NCBI RefSeq assembly: GCF_003047265.1
Contig: NZ_PZYY01000002.1
Span: 310,001 to 374,000, forward strand
Source of the DNA: Nocardioides terrigena
Lineage (GTDB): Bacteria > Actinomycetota > Actinomycetes > Propionibacteriales > Nocardioidaceae
Reading direction: 5' to 3'
DNA length: 64,000 nucleotides
Positions 51,926 to 59,528 of the stretch are shown here, one piece after another (the first letter of the stretch is position 1; the number at the start of each line of letters is the position of its first letter). A program made the translations under genes and the position numbers. Under the pieces are notes generated by a model, which was not told the DNA's origin, ran no database searches, and was given only the letters and a program-made list of their open reading frames with translations.

Positions 51926-52761
51926 CCGTCGCCGTCGTCACCCTCGTCCACGGGCGGGCTGCCCACCTCCGGATGCAGCACGCCAGCCTGGCGCGCGGGG
52001 TCGTGCCCGACCACTACGTCGTCGCCGCCATGGGTGACCACACGGTGCGTGCCTGGCACCCGGCGGTCCCACCGACTCCGGATGTGGTCGAGATCCCGGT
52101 GCAGGCGGGGTTGCTGCCCCTGGCGGCCGCCCGCAACGCCGCCGCCCTCCGGGCCCTGGAGCGCGGCGCCGACGTGCTGGTCTTCCTCGACGTCGACTGC
52201 CTCGCGGGCCCGGCGCTGGTGCAGGCCTACGCCGACGCCGCCCGGGACCGCCCCGACGTGCTCTGGTCGGGACCGGTCACCTACCTGCCCCCGGCAGGCC
52301 CGGACGGCTACCCGCTCGACGGGCTCGACGCCCTCGACGACCCGCACGCCTCACGACCGGCCCCCGCACCCGGCGAGCGCCGCCTCGGCGGCGACCCCGA
52401 CCTCTTCTGGTCGCTGTCCTTCGCGGTGCACGCCGACGGGTGGCGACGCGCCGGCGGCTTCTGCGAGAGCTACGTCGGATACGGCGCCGAGGACACCGAC
52501 TTCGCCGCGACGGCCACCTCGGCCGGCCTCACCCTGGGCTGGCTCGGGGGTGCCCGCGCCTACCACCAGCACCACCCGACGTCCTCACCGCCGGTGGAGC
52601 ACCTCGCCGACATCCTGCACAACGGCGCGCTCTTCCGGCGCCGGTGGGGCCGCTGGCCGATGGAGGGATGGCTGCGGGAGTTCGAGCGGATGGGCCTCGT
52701 CGAGCGCGAGGACGGGGAGTGGCGGCTGACGCCGTCCGGCCGGCAGACCGCCCGGGCCTGA
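51922..52761 (+). CDS. glycosyltransferase family 2
   Basis: 279-residue GT-A enzyme. Starts VTVAVVTLVHGRAAHL; LVFLDVDCLAGP carries the D-x-D metal site and YVGYGAEDTDFAATATSAG the acceptor ED motif of galactosyltransferase-like GT2 proteins. Late His residues (YHQHHPT) are also typical. It ends the four-gene operon (GTG 51922 overlaps the preceding stop). The next gene is convergent. Confidence 0.9.
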   Translation: MTVAVVTLVHGRAAHLRMQHASLARGVVPDHYVVAAMGDHTVRAWHPAVPPTPDVVEIPVQAGLLPLAAARNAAALRALERGADVLVFLDVDCLAGPALVQAYADAARDRPDVLWSGPVTYLPPAGPDGYPLDGLDALDDPHASRPAPAPGERRLGGDPDLFWSLSFAVHADGWRRAGGFCESYVGYGAEDTDFAATATSAGLTLGWLGGARAYHQHHPTSSPPVEHLADILHNGALFRRRWGRWPMEGWLREFERMGLVEREDGEWRLTPSGRQTARA

Positions 52762-52774
52762 GGAACTGAGCGGC

Positions 52775-53521
52775 TCAGCCCATCAGCCGGCGGGCGATCG
52801 GCAGCGGCAGGTGCTTGAGGGCGAAGCCGATCGGCTCCCACGGCCAGCCCGGGACCCGGGCCGAGGCCTTCTCCTTCTCGATCGCCGCGACCATCGAGCG
52901 CACGCCGCGCTCGGTCGAGGCGACCATCGGGGTGGCCTTCGAGGTCGCCGACATCTCCGAGACGATGTAGCCCGGGTAGAGCACGGTCACCGTGATCGGG
53001 GTGCCCATGACGTCGGCCCGGAAGCCCTCGGCGAGGTGGGCGACGGCGGCCTTCGAGGCGGCGTACGTCGTGATGTTGCCGGGCATCCCGCGCATCGCTG
53101 AGATCGAGGAGATCATCACCAGGTGTCCCGAGCCCTGCGCCCGGAAGGCCTCGGCGGCGGCCTCGGTCTGCGCGAGGGCACCGATGAAGTTGGTCTGCGC
53201 GGTGTCGCGGTTGGCGTCGAAGCGCCCGGTGCCGAGCGGCTGGCCCTTCCCGAGGCCCGCGTTGACGACGACCCGGTCGAGGGACCCGAAGAGGTCGCGG
53301 AACTCGCCGAAGACCCGGAAGACGGCGTCGTGGTCGTTGACGTCGAGCGCCCGGACCTCGACGCGGACGGCCGGGTGCGACGCCGCGATCTCGGCGCGGA
53401 GCGCCTCGAGGTTGTCCGTACGCCGCGCGCACAGCGCCAGGTCGTGCCCCAGGGCGGCGAACTGGCGGGCCATCTCGGCGCCGAGACCCGACGAGGCGCC
53501 GGTGATGAGGATGGTCGACAT
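52775..53521 (-). CDS. short-chain dehydrogenase/reductase
   Basis: 248-residue SDR: TGASSGLG nucleotide site, NAGLG, catalytic Ser in ISSISAM and YAASK. The last ~30 residues (VPGWPWEPIGFALKHLP) form a C-terminal helix found in membrane-associated SDRs acting on lipids. AGGAA precedes ATG 53521. It is last in the five-gene operon starting with the acyl-CoA dehydrogenase; a fatty or hydroxy-acid substrate is likely. Confidence 0.9.
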   Translation of the reverse strand: MSTILITGASSGLGAEMARQFAALGHDLALCARRTDNLEALRAEIAASHPAVRVEVRALDVNDHDAVFRVFGEFRDLFGSLDRVVVNAGLGKGQPLGTGRFDANRDTAQTNFIGALAQTEAAAEAFRAQGSGHLVMISSISAMRGMPGNITTYAASKAAVAHLAEGFRADVMGTPITVTVLYPGYIVSEMSATSKATPMVASTERGVRSMVAAIEKEKASARVPGWPWEPIGFALKHLPLPIARRLMG

Positions 53522-53528
53522 GGGGTTC

Positions 53529-54185
53529 CTATCGGTAGGTGACGGCGGCCGGGGACAGGTGCGAGTGCTCGTTGACGCTGAGCAGGGTGATCCCGCGGGT
53601 GCCGTTGATGAGCTTGGTGACGCCGGTGTTGACGGTCACCTGGTTGAGGCGCAGCCACAGCGCGCCGTCGCCCTCGAGCGCCGAGGTGGCGGCCCAGCCC
53701 ATCGGGCCGCCGCTGGTGAAGACCACGGCCGTGCCGCCGTCCGCGACGGCGGCCGCCGCGCGGGCGAGGGCGGCTTCGACCCGGGCGGCGAAGACCGCGA
53801 ACGGCTCGGTGTAGTCGGCGTCGTGGGCCCCGTCGGTCCAGCGGGTGGTGGCCTCGGCGAACCAGCGCTGGAAGACCCCGGGGCTCGACATCACGTCGAC
53901 GCCCTCGGGAGCCGGGTGCCTCGAGAGGACCTGGAGGTGGTCGAACTCGTTCCACCCCTCGTCGGTCGTCACCTCGGCGTCCCACCCGGCGGCCTGCACC
54001 GCGGCGGCGGCGGTCTGGTGGTGGCGCCGCATCGCGCCGGAGACCAGCACGGTGGGCTCGACGCCGCGGGCGGCCAGGGCGGCGCCGAGGACGGCGGACT
54101 GCTCGACCCCGCGCTCGGAGAGCACGTCGTAGTCCTCGGCCCCCCAGGACGCCTGCCCGTGCCGGACCAGCAGGACCTGGCTCAC
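53529..54185 (-). CDS. histidine phosphatase family protein
   Basis: 218-residue phosphoglycerate-mutase-like phosphatase. VRHGQASWG holds the catalytic His near residue 9; Arg in SGAMRRHHQTA, Glu in NEFDHL and the second His region VFTSGGPMG, where the usual VxHG has Ser-Gly instead, which may weaken activity. GTG 54185 overlaps the kinase stop. In the operon it could remove phosphate from an intermediate made by the APH-like kinase; that is inference. Confidence 0.87.
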   Translation of the reverse strand: MSQVLLVRHGQASWGAEDYDVLSERGVEQSAVLGAALAARGVEPTVLVSGAMRRHHQTAAAAVQAAGWDAEVTTDEGWNEFDHLQVLSRHPAPEGVDVMSSPGVFQRWFAEATTRWTDGAHDADYTEPFAVFAARVEAALARAAAAVADGGTAVVFTSGGPMGWAATSALEGDGALWLRLNQVTVNTGVTKLINGTRGITLLSVNEHSHLSPAAVTYR

Positions 54186-55252
54186 CGGCGCATCAGCCCG
54201 TCGACGCGGGTGCCGACCATCCGCACGGCCTCACCGAAGAGGCCGTAGACCTCGTTGGTGGTCTGCCCGGCGACGTAGCGGTAGTAGATCTGCTGGGCGA
54301 TGACGGCGAGCCGGAACAGCCCGAACACCTCGTAGAAGCGCCACTGCTCGGGGGTGACGGACAACCCCATCCGCTCGCAGTAGCGGGTGACGATCTCGTC
54401 GCGGGTGAGCATCCCCGGCAGGTGCGTGGGCACCCGGCGCATCATCTGCCAGCCGTCGTCGTCGCCGGCCTCGACCCAGTAGGCCATCGATCCGGCGAGG
54501 TCCATCAGCGGGTCGCCGAGGGTGGCCATCTCCCAGTCCAGGACGCCGACCACGCGGGTCACGTCGTCGGGGGAGAGCACGAGGTTGTCGAGCTTGTAGT
54601 CGTTGTGGATGACGCAGGTGGCCACGTCGTCGGGCTGGTGCTCGGCCAGCCACGCCATCACGTCCTCGTAGTCGGGGACGTCGTCGGTGCGGGCGTTGCG
54701 GTAGCGCACCGACCACCCCTCGACCTGGCGGCGCACGTAGCCCGCGCCCTTGCCCAGGTCGGTGAGCCCAGCGGCGGCCGCGTCGACACTGTGCAGCTCG
54801 ACCAGCACGTCGATCGCGCCGAGGCAGAGCTCGCGGGCCTGCTCGGGGGAGAGGGGCACGTCGGCGGGCCACTCGCTGCGCGGGATGATCCCGTCGATCC
54901 GCTCCATGGCGTAGAAGTCGGCACCGATCACGTCCGGGTCGTCGCAGAACGCGACCATCGGCGCGACGTACGAGAAGACGGGCGCCAGCGCCGACTGGAT
55001 GACGAACTCGCGGTGCATGTCGTGCGCGCCCCGGGCCTTGGTGCCGGCCGGTGCGCGGCGCAGGATCAGGTCCCGGGTCGGGTACCTCAGCAGGTAGGTC
55101 AGGTTGGACGCCCCGCCGGAGAACTGGCGGACCTCCGGGGTGCCGTCCAGCCCGGTGGCGTCTCCGGCGTGCGCCCGCAGCCAGGTCGACACGGCCTCGA
55201 CGTCGAAGGCGTCCTCGTCGCGGACCGGCCGGGCGCCGGCGACCTCGCTCAC
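54182..55252 (-). CDS. APH-like phosphotransferase (LvaA/ACAD11-kinase type)
   Basis: 356-residue kinase of the aminoglycoside phosphotransferase fold. Seen: nucleotide loop FSGGASNLTYLL, LILRRAP, catalytic HNDYKLDN and metal-site LDWEMATLGDP. This branch is the one next to acyl-CoA dehydrogenases (fused in human ACAD10/11, separate in LvaA), where it phosphorylates a 4-hydroxyacyl-CoA. GTG 55252 overlaps the SDR stop. Function here is inferred from family and operon. Confidence 0.9.
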   Translation of the reverse strand: MSEVAGARPVRDEDAFDVEAVSTWLRAHAGDATGLDGTPEVRQFSGGASNLTYLLRYPTRDLILRRAPAGTKARGAHDMHREFVIQSALAPVFSYVAPMVAFCDDPDVIGADFYAMERIDGIIPRSEWPADVPLSPEQARELCLGAIDVLVELHSVDAAAAGLTDLGKGAGYVRRQVEGWSVRYRNARTDDVPDYEDVMAWLAEHQPDDVATCVIHNDYKLDNLVLSPDDVTRVVGVLDWEMATLGDPLMDLAGSMAYWVEAGDDDGWQMMRRVPTHLPGMLTRDEIVTRYCERMGLSVTPEQWRFYEVFGLFRLAVIAQQIYYRYVAGQTTNEVYGLFGEAVRMVGTRVDGLMRR

Positions 55253-56013
55253 GCGTCGGCCTCCTGGAGCTTGGCGGCCTGCGCGCGCATCACCGCGTCG
55301 TACGCCGGGCGGTCGGCCCACTTCAAGAAGTAGGCCTGCCGGGCGGGCTCGTCCGGCACGATCACGTCCTCACCCGCGTCCATGCCGACGAGCACAGCGG
55401 CCGCGATGTCGTCAGCGGTGATCCGGGAGCGCTCGACCAGTCCCTTGACGATCTCGCCGAGGGCGGTGTCGCTGCCCTGCATCGAGTCCATCAGGTTGGT
55501 CCGGAAGTACGACGGGCACACGGCGCTGGCCCGGATCCCGAAGCCGGCGAGCTCGTGGCCGCACGTCTCGGTGAAGGCCACGACGGCTGCCTTGGTGGCG
55601 TTGTAGGAGCCCATCCCGGCGGGGTGCACGAGCCCGGCCAGCGAGGCGACGTTGACGACGTGGCCCGACCCCTGGGCCTTGAGCATCGGGGTGAAGGCCT
55701 GCACACCGCGGACGACGCCGAAGAGGTTGACCTCGGTGATCTGGCGCCACTCCTCGATCGTGCAGCGGTCGATCCGGCCGCCGCCCGCGACCCCCGCGTT
55801 GTTGACGAGCACGTCGAGGCCGCCCCAGCGCTGCTCGACCGCGGCGACCGCGGCCGCCCAGTCGTCGCCGGAGGTGATGTCGAGGACCAGGTCGATCCCG
55901 TCGCCCGCCACCCGGTCGGTGGCGAGGACCTCGTCGCCCCGGGCGCGGAAGGCGGCCACCAGCGCGGCGCCGAGGCCGGACGCGGCCCCGGTCACCAGGA
56001 CCCGCCGGCTCAT
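55249..56013 (-). CDS. short-chain dehydrogenase/reductase
   Basis: 254-residue SDR with TGAASGLGAAL, NNAGVAGGG, catalytic Ser (VASLAGL) and YNATK. The C-terminal tail (RPAYDAVMRAQAAKL) is longer than the basic fold. Located between the acyl-CoA dehydrogenase and the kinase, overlapping both by four bases. It could reduce a 4-oxoacyl-CoA to a 4-hydroxyacyl-CoA, as LvaD does. Confidence 0.9.
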   Translation of the reverse strand: MSRRVLVTGAASGLGAALVAAFRARGDEVLATDRVAGDGIDLVLDITSGDDWAAAVAAVEQRWGGLDVLVNNAGVAGGGRIDRCTIEEWRQITEVNLFGVVRGVQAFTPMLKAQGSGHVVNVASLAGLVHPAGMGSYNATKAAVVAFTETCGHELAGFGIRASAVCPSYFRTNLMDSMQGSDTALGEIVKGLVERSRITADDIAAAVLVGMDAGEDVIVPDEPARQAYFLKWADRPAYDAVMRAQAAKLQEADA

Positions 56014-57260
56014 CGGTGCTTGCCCAGCTCGATCTTGGCCACCACGTTGCGGTGCACCTCGTCGGGCCCGTCGGCCAGCCGCAGGGTGCGCGCCCCGACG
56101 TACGCCGCCGCGAGCGGGAAGTCGTCGGTCATGCCGGCGCCGCCGTGGATCTGGATGGCCATGTCGATGACGTCGAGGGCCATCCGCGGCACCTCGACCT
56201 TGATCTCGCTGACCGCGGAGATCGCCTCGGCGGACAGGCCCTGGTCGAGCAGCCAGGCGGCGTGCAGCACCAGCATCCGGGAGCGGTTGATGGCGATCCG
56301 GGCGTCGGCGATGCGCTCGCGGTTGCCGCCGAGGCTGGCCAGCGGCTTGCCGAAGGCGATCCGGTCGGACGCCCGGCGGCAGGCGAGGGCGAGGGCCTTC
56401 TCCGCCAGCCCGATGGCGCGCATGCAGTGGTGGACGCGTCCGGGGCCGAGGCGCCCCTGGGCGATCTCGAACGCGCGCCCCTCGCCGAGCAGGATGTTGC
56501 CGACCGGGACGCGGACGTTGTCGAAGGACACCTCGCCGTGCCCGAGGGGCTCGTCGTAGTAGCCCATCGTGGAGAGCATCCGCTCCACCTTCACGCCGGG
56601 GGCGTCGCGCGGCACGAGCACCATCGTGTGGCGCGAGTGCCGGTCGGCGTCGGGGTTGGTGAGCCCCATGAAGACGAGGATCTTGCAGTCCGGGTTGCCG
56701 ATGCCGGTGGAGAACCACTTGCTCCCGTTGACGACCACCTCGTCACCGTCGACGACCGCGGTGGCGGCCATGTTGGTGGCGTCGGAGGAGGCCACGTCGG
56801 GCTCGGTCATGCAGAAGGCGCTGCGGATCTCGCCGCGCAGGAGCGGCTCCAGCCAGGTCGCCCGCTGCTCGTCGGTGCCGTAGCGGAGCAGCACCTCCAT
56901 GTTGCCGGTGTCGGGGGCGTTGCAGTTGAAGACCAGCGGGGCGAGGAACGAGCCGCCCATCGCCTCGGCCAAGGGGGCGTAGTCGACGTTGCTGAGGCCC
57001 ACGCCGCCGTCGGTGCCGAAGTCCGCGGCGTACGCGCCGGCGTGCTCGATGGGCAGGAAGAGGTTCCACAGGCCCTGCTCGCGAGCCTTGGCCTGGAGCT
57101 CGGCGATCCGTGGGTCGGGCGTCCAGCTGTCCCCGCCGCTCTCGCGCCGCTCGGTGATGCCGGCGTGCACGTCGGCCTCGATCGGCTCCACCTCCGCGGC
57201 GATGAAGTCGCGCACGCGCGTCTGGAGGTCGCTGGCCCGGGGGGAGAGGGAGAAGTCCAT
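56010..57260 (-). CDS. acyl-CoA dehydrogenase family protein
   Basis: 416-residue FAD flavoprotein of the ACAD10/11-like (LvaC) subgroup. Seen: FCMTEPDVASSDATNM (FAD contacts), GSKWFSTGIGNPDC, RLGPGRVHHCMRAIG, SDRIAFGKPL and the C-terminal IHGGAGMTDDFPLAAAY. The catalytic base is not assigned. With the APH-like kinase next door it may remove phosphate from a 4-phosphoacyl-CoA rather than perform a simple dehydrogenation. First gene of a five-gene operon, divergent from tetR. Confidence 0.93.
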   Translation of the reverse strand: MDFSLSPRASDLQTRVRDFIAAEVEPIEADVHAGITERRESGGDSWTPDPRIAELQAKAREQGLWNLFLPIEHAGAYAADFGTDGGVGLSNVDYAPLAEAMGGSFLAPLVFNCNAPDTGNMEVLLRYGTDEQRATWLEPLLRGEIRSAFCMTEPDVASSDATNMAATAVVDGDEVVVNGSKWFSTGIGNPDCKILVFMGLTNPDADRHSRHTMVLVPRDAPGVKVERMLSTMGYYDEPLGHGEVSFDNVRVPVGNILLGEGRAFEIAQGRLGPGRVHHCMRAIGLAEKALALACRRASDRIAFGKPLASLGGNRERIADARIAINRSRMLVLHAAWLLDQGLSAEAISAVSEIKVEVPRMALDVIDMAIQIHGGAGMTDDFPLAAAYVGARTLRLADGPDEVHRNVVAKIELGKHR

Positions 57261-57281
57261 GGGTTGACCCTACGCACATTG

Positions 57282-57296
57282 TTGAGCAATGCTCAA
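57282..57296. promoter_or_regulatory. TetR-type operator overlapping tetR start
   Basis: TTGAGC-AAT-GCTCAA, a perfect six-base inverted repeat with a three-base centre, in the 28-bp gap between divergent acyl-CoA dehydrogenase and tetR genes. The ATG at 57289 lies inside it. Confidence 0.65.
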
Positions 57297-57885
57297 TAGC
57301 GTGTCCGACACCGTACGCCGCCGCCTCAGCGCCGAGGACCGGCGCCGGCAGCTCGTCGGCATCGGCCTCTCGCGGATCGTCGACACCCCGATCCAGGACC
57401 TGTCGATGGACCAGATCGCGGCCGAGGCGGGCATCTCCCGCGGCCTGCTCTTCCACTACTTCCCGACCAAGACCGACTTCTACCTCGCGTGCATCGCCGC
57501 GGCCGGGCGCCGGATCCTGCGCAACACCGCGCCCGCCGAGGGGGACGAGGGACCGGTCCAGGTGCGCACGATGGTGACCGCGATGGTCGAGCAGATCGAC
57601 CGTCGGCGGGAGTTCTACCTGACGCTCGTGCACGGCAGCGGGGTCGCCGACCCGCGGCTGGCCGAGGTGCACGAGAGCGTGCGCTCGGTGTCGACCGACC
57701 GGGTCGTCGCGGCGCTCGGCCTCGACCCCGGGCTGCACGAGGTCGTGCACGCCTGGTGGGCCTACGTCGAGGACCGGGCGCTCACGTGGAGCGCCGCCCC
57801 GCCGGACGCGCGCCCGCACACCCTCGAGGCCCTGGTGGCGCACTGCGAGCGGGCCCTGGCCGCGCTCTGCGCCGAGGGCGCGTGA
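57289..57885 (+). CDS. TetR family transcriptional regulator
   Basis: 198-residue repressor: an N-terminal helix-turn-helix (~22-68; MDQIAAEAGISRGLLFHYFPTKTDFY) and a helical ligand domain. It probably controls the divergent five-gene operon through the palindrome at 57282-57296, binding an acyl-CoA. The ATG lies inside the operator; GTG 57301 (VSDTVRRR) is an alternative start, neither with a Shine-Dalgarno, so the message may be leaderless. Confidence 0.93.
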   Translation: MLNSVSDTVRRRLSAEDRRRQLVGIGLSRIVDTPIQDLSMDQIAAEAGISRGLLFHYFPTKTDFYLACIAAAGRRILRNTAPAEGDEGPVQVRTMVTAMVEQIDRRREFYLTLVHGSGVADPRLAEVHESVRSVSTDRVVAALGLDPGLHEVVHAWWAYVEDRALTWSAAPPDARPHTLEALVAHCERALAALCAEGA

Positions 57886-57894
57886 GAGCGACGC

Positions 57895-59484
57895 TCAGCG
57901 GCCGCGCTTCTGCTTCTTGACTGCCTTGGCGTGCACGGTGAACTTGCGGTTGTCGTCCCGGGCCACTCCGTCGCAGGCGTACACCGTCTTGCGTCCGCAG
58001 CGGTAGCGGGTCGAGACGTTGGCCACCGACACCGTCACCGCGGCCACGGTGGCCGCGCTGAAGGGCACGGTCGCGACGCCGTTGCCCCGTCGGTCGAGCC
58101 TGACCCGCATCGTCCTCACGGTGCCGTCCAGCCGGTGCGCCACCGCCGTCGCCGCGGGGGAGGCATTCCGGGTCGGGCCGTCGACGCGGACCTTGAGGCG
58201 CCACTTGCCGCCACCGAGGTCGGCGCCGGGGCGGAGGTGCACGGAGTCTCCCGCCAGGTGGTCGAGCCGGACGGCCTTCTTCCAGGACCTGGCGGCCCGC
58301 GTGAGGGTGGCCTCGCCGGCCGGGGTCGCGGCGGCGTAGGCCGCGCCCTCCTCGTAGACGAGGCCGGGGACCGTGTTGGCGGCCGCGAAGTCGGCGTAGA
58401 CCGTGGCGAGTCCGCCCTTCTTGCGCAGCACCGACTGCACGGCCTCCACGGAGTAGAGACCGCCGTCCTTCTTCAGGCTCCCGGCGGCCCGCCAGGCCTT
58501 CTTGACCAGGCCCTGGGAGTACTGCTGGGTGAGGTACTCCCAGAAGATCCAGTTGCCGTACTGGAAGCCGTAGGTCGAGCTGAACGCGTCGAGCGGGACG
58601 AACGGCGCCTGGAGCTGGCTGTAGCGGAGGTACTGCCGGTTGTCGTCGATGTGGTCGGCGACCCGCTCCTCCATCCAGGTGGCCGTGGACTCCATCATCC
58701 ACGGGTCCTCGTCGTAGTCGTAGGCGTACTGCACGGCGTGGAAGAACTCGTGCGCCGCGGTGACGGTGAGGTTGTCCTGCGGGGAGGTGCCCGAGGGGAA
58801 CTGGGCCGGGGCGTAGTCGTTGTCGAGCACGCAGAAGCCGCTCGCCGTCCGGCCCTTCTTGCGGTACTCCGCCGCGCAGTAGCCGTAGAGGCCGGTGCCG
58901 AGGTCCTTGAGGTAGACGTCGAGCCGGTCGTCGCCACCGATGCCGCGGTCGCCGAGCGGGGCGCGGTAGCCGAGCTGGCCGACCTCCACGGCGTAGGTGT
59001 TCTCCAGGGTGGCCAGGGTCAGGTCGACCCAGCCGGCGCTCGGCGGGGCATCGGCCGTCGAGGGGACGTGGTGGACGCAGACGTGCTGGCCGCAGGTGCG
59101 GGTCGAGGGCACGGTGTAGCCGTTGCGGAACGGGTCGCCGGCCCCGTCGGTCGGTCGGGCGAGGAGGGCCTCGGCCTCGACGGCCTCGGCACCCGTGAGG
59201 TCGGGCCGGGCCAGCCAGAGGTCGCGCAGCGCCACGGTGGCCGACGGGTCGGCCGTCCGGGCCTCACCGTCGAGCACCCGGTCGGCCACCGCGAGGGTCG
59301 CGCGCGGGGAGGCCTGCGGGGGGAGCGCCACCGGTGCGGAGCGCTGCACCGGCGGGAGCGCCTCCGTCACCCGGCCGGGGCCGGCGCCACCGTCGTCCGT
59401 CGCGGTGGCCGGCACGGCGGGCACCAGGGCGAGCGCGGTGGCCGCGCTCGTGAGGAAGGACAGGAGGACGAGGGTGGAGCGCAC
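57895..59484 (-). CDS. secreted MXAN_6640-type putative metalloprotease
   Basis: 529-residue secreted protein. Signal peptide residues ~1-28 (VRSTLVLLSFLTSAATALAL, ending ATATDD). The zincin motif HEFFH lies near residue 243 in VTAAHEFFHAVQYAYDY, with ATWMEE downstream as a possible third ligand; four Cys around 140-190 and two in the C-terminal domain may form disulfides. The C-terminal ~150 residues are beta-rich. I favour GTG 59484, with GAAGGGA before it, over ATG 59532 that overlaps the upstream stop. It is a paralogue of the upstream gene. Confidence 0.83.
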   Translation of the reverse strand: MRSTLVLLSFLTSAATALALVPAVPATATDDGGAGPGRVTEALPPVQRSAPVALPPQASPRATLAVADRVLDGEARTADPSATVALRDLWLARPDLTGAEAVEAEALLARPTDGAGDPFRNGYTVPSTRTCGQHVCVHHVPSTADAPPSAGWVDLTLATLENTYAVEVGQLGYRAPLGDRGIGGDDRLDVYLKDLGTGLYGYCAAEYRKKGRTASGFCVLDNDYAPAQFPSGTSPQDNLTVTAAHEFFHAVQYAYDYDEDPWMMESTATWMEERVADHIDDNRQYLRYSQLQAPFVPLDAFSSTYGFQYGNWIFWEYLTQQYSQGLVKKAWRAAGSLKKDGGLYSVEAVQSVLRKKGGLATVYADFAAANTVPGLVYEEGAAYAAATPAGEATLTRAARSWKKAVRLDHLAGDSVHLRPGADLGGGKWRLKVRVDGPTRNASPAATAVAHRLDGTVRTMRVRLDRRGNGVATVPFSAATVAAVTVSVANVSTRYRCGRKTVYACDGVARDDNRKFTVHAKAVKKQKRGR

Positions 59485-59528
59485 GCGGGGTCCCTTCGTG
59501 GCCGGGCGGGCGGGGTGGTGCCGTCGGC

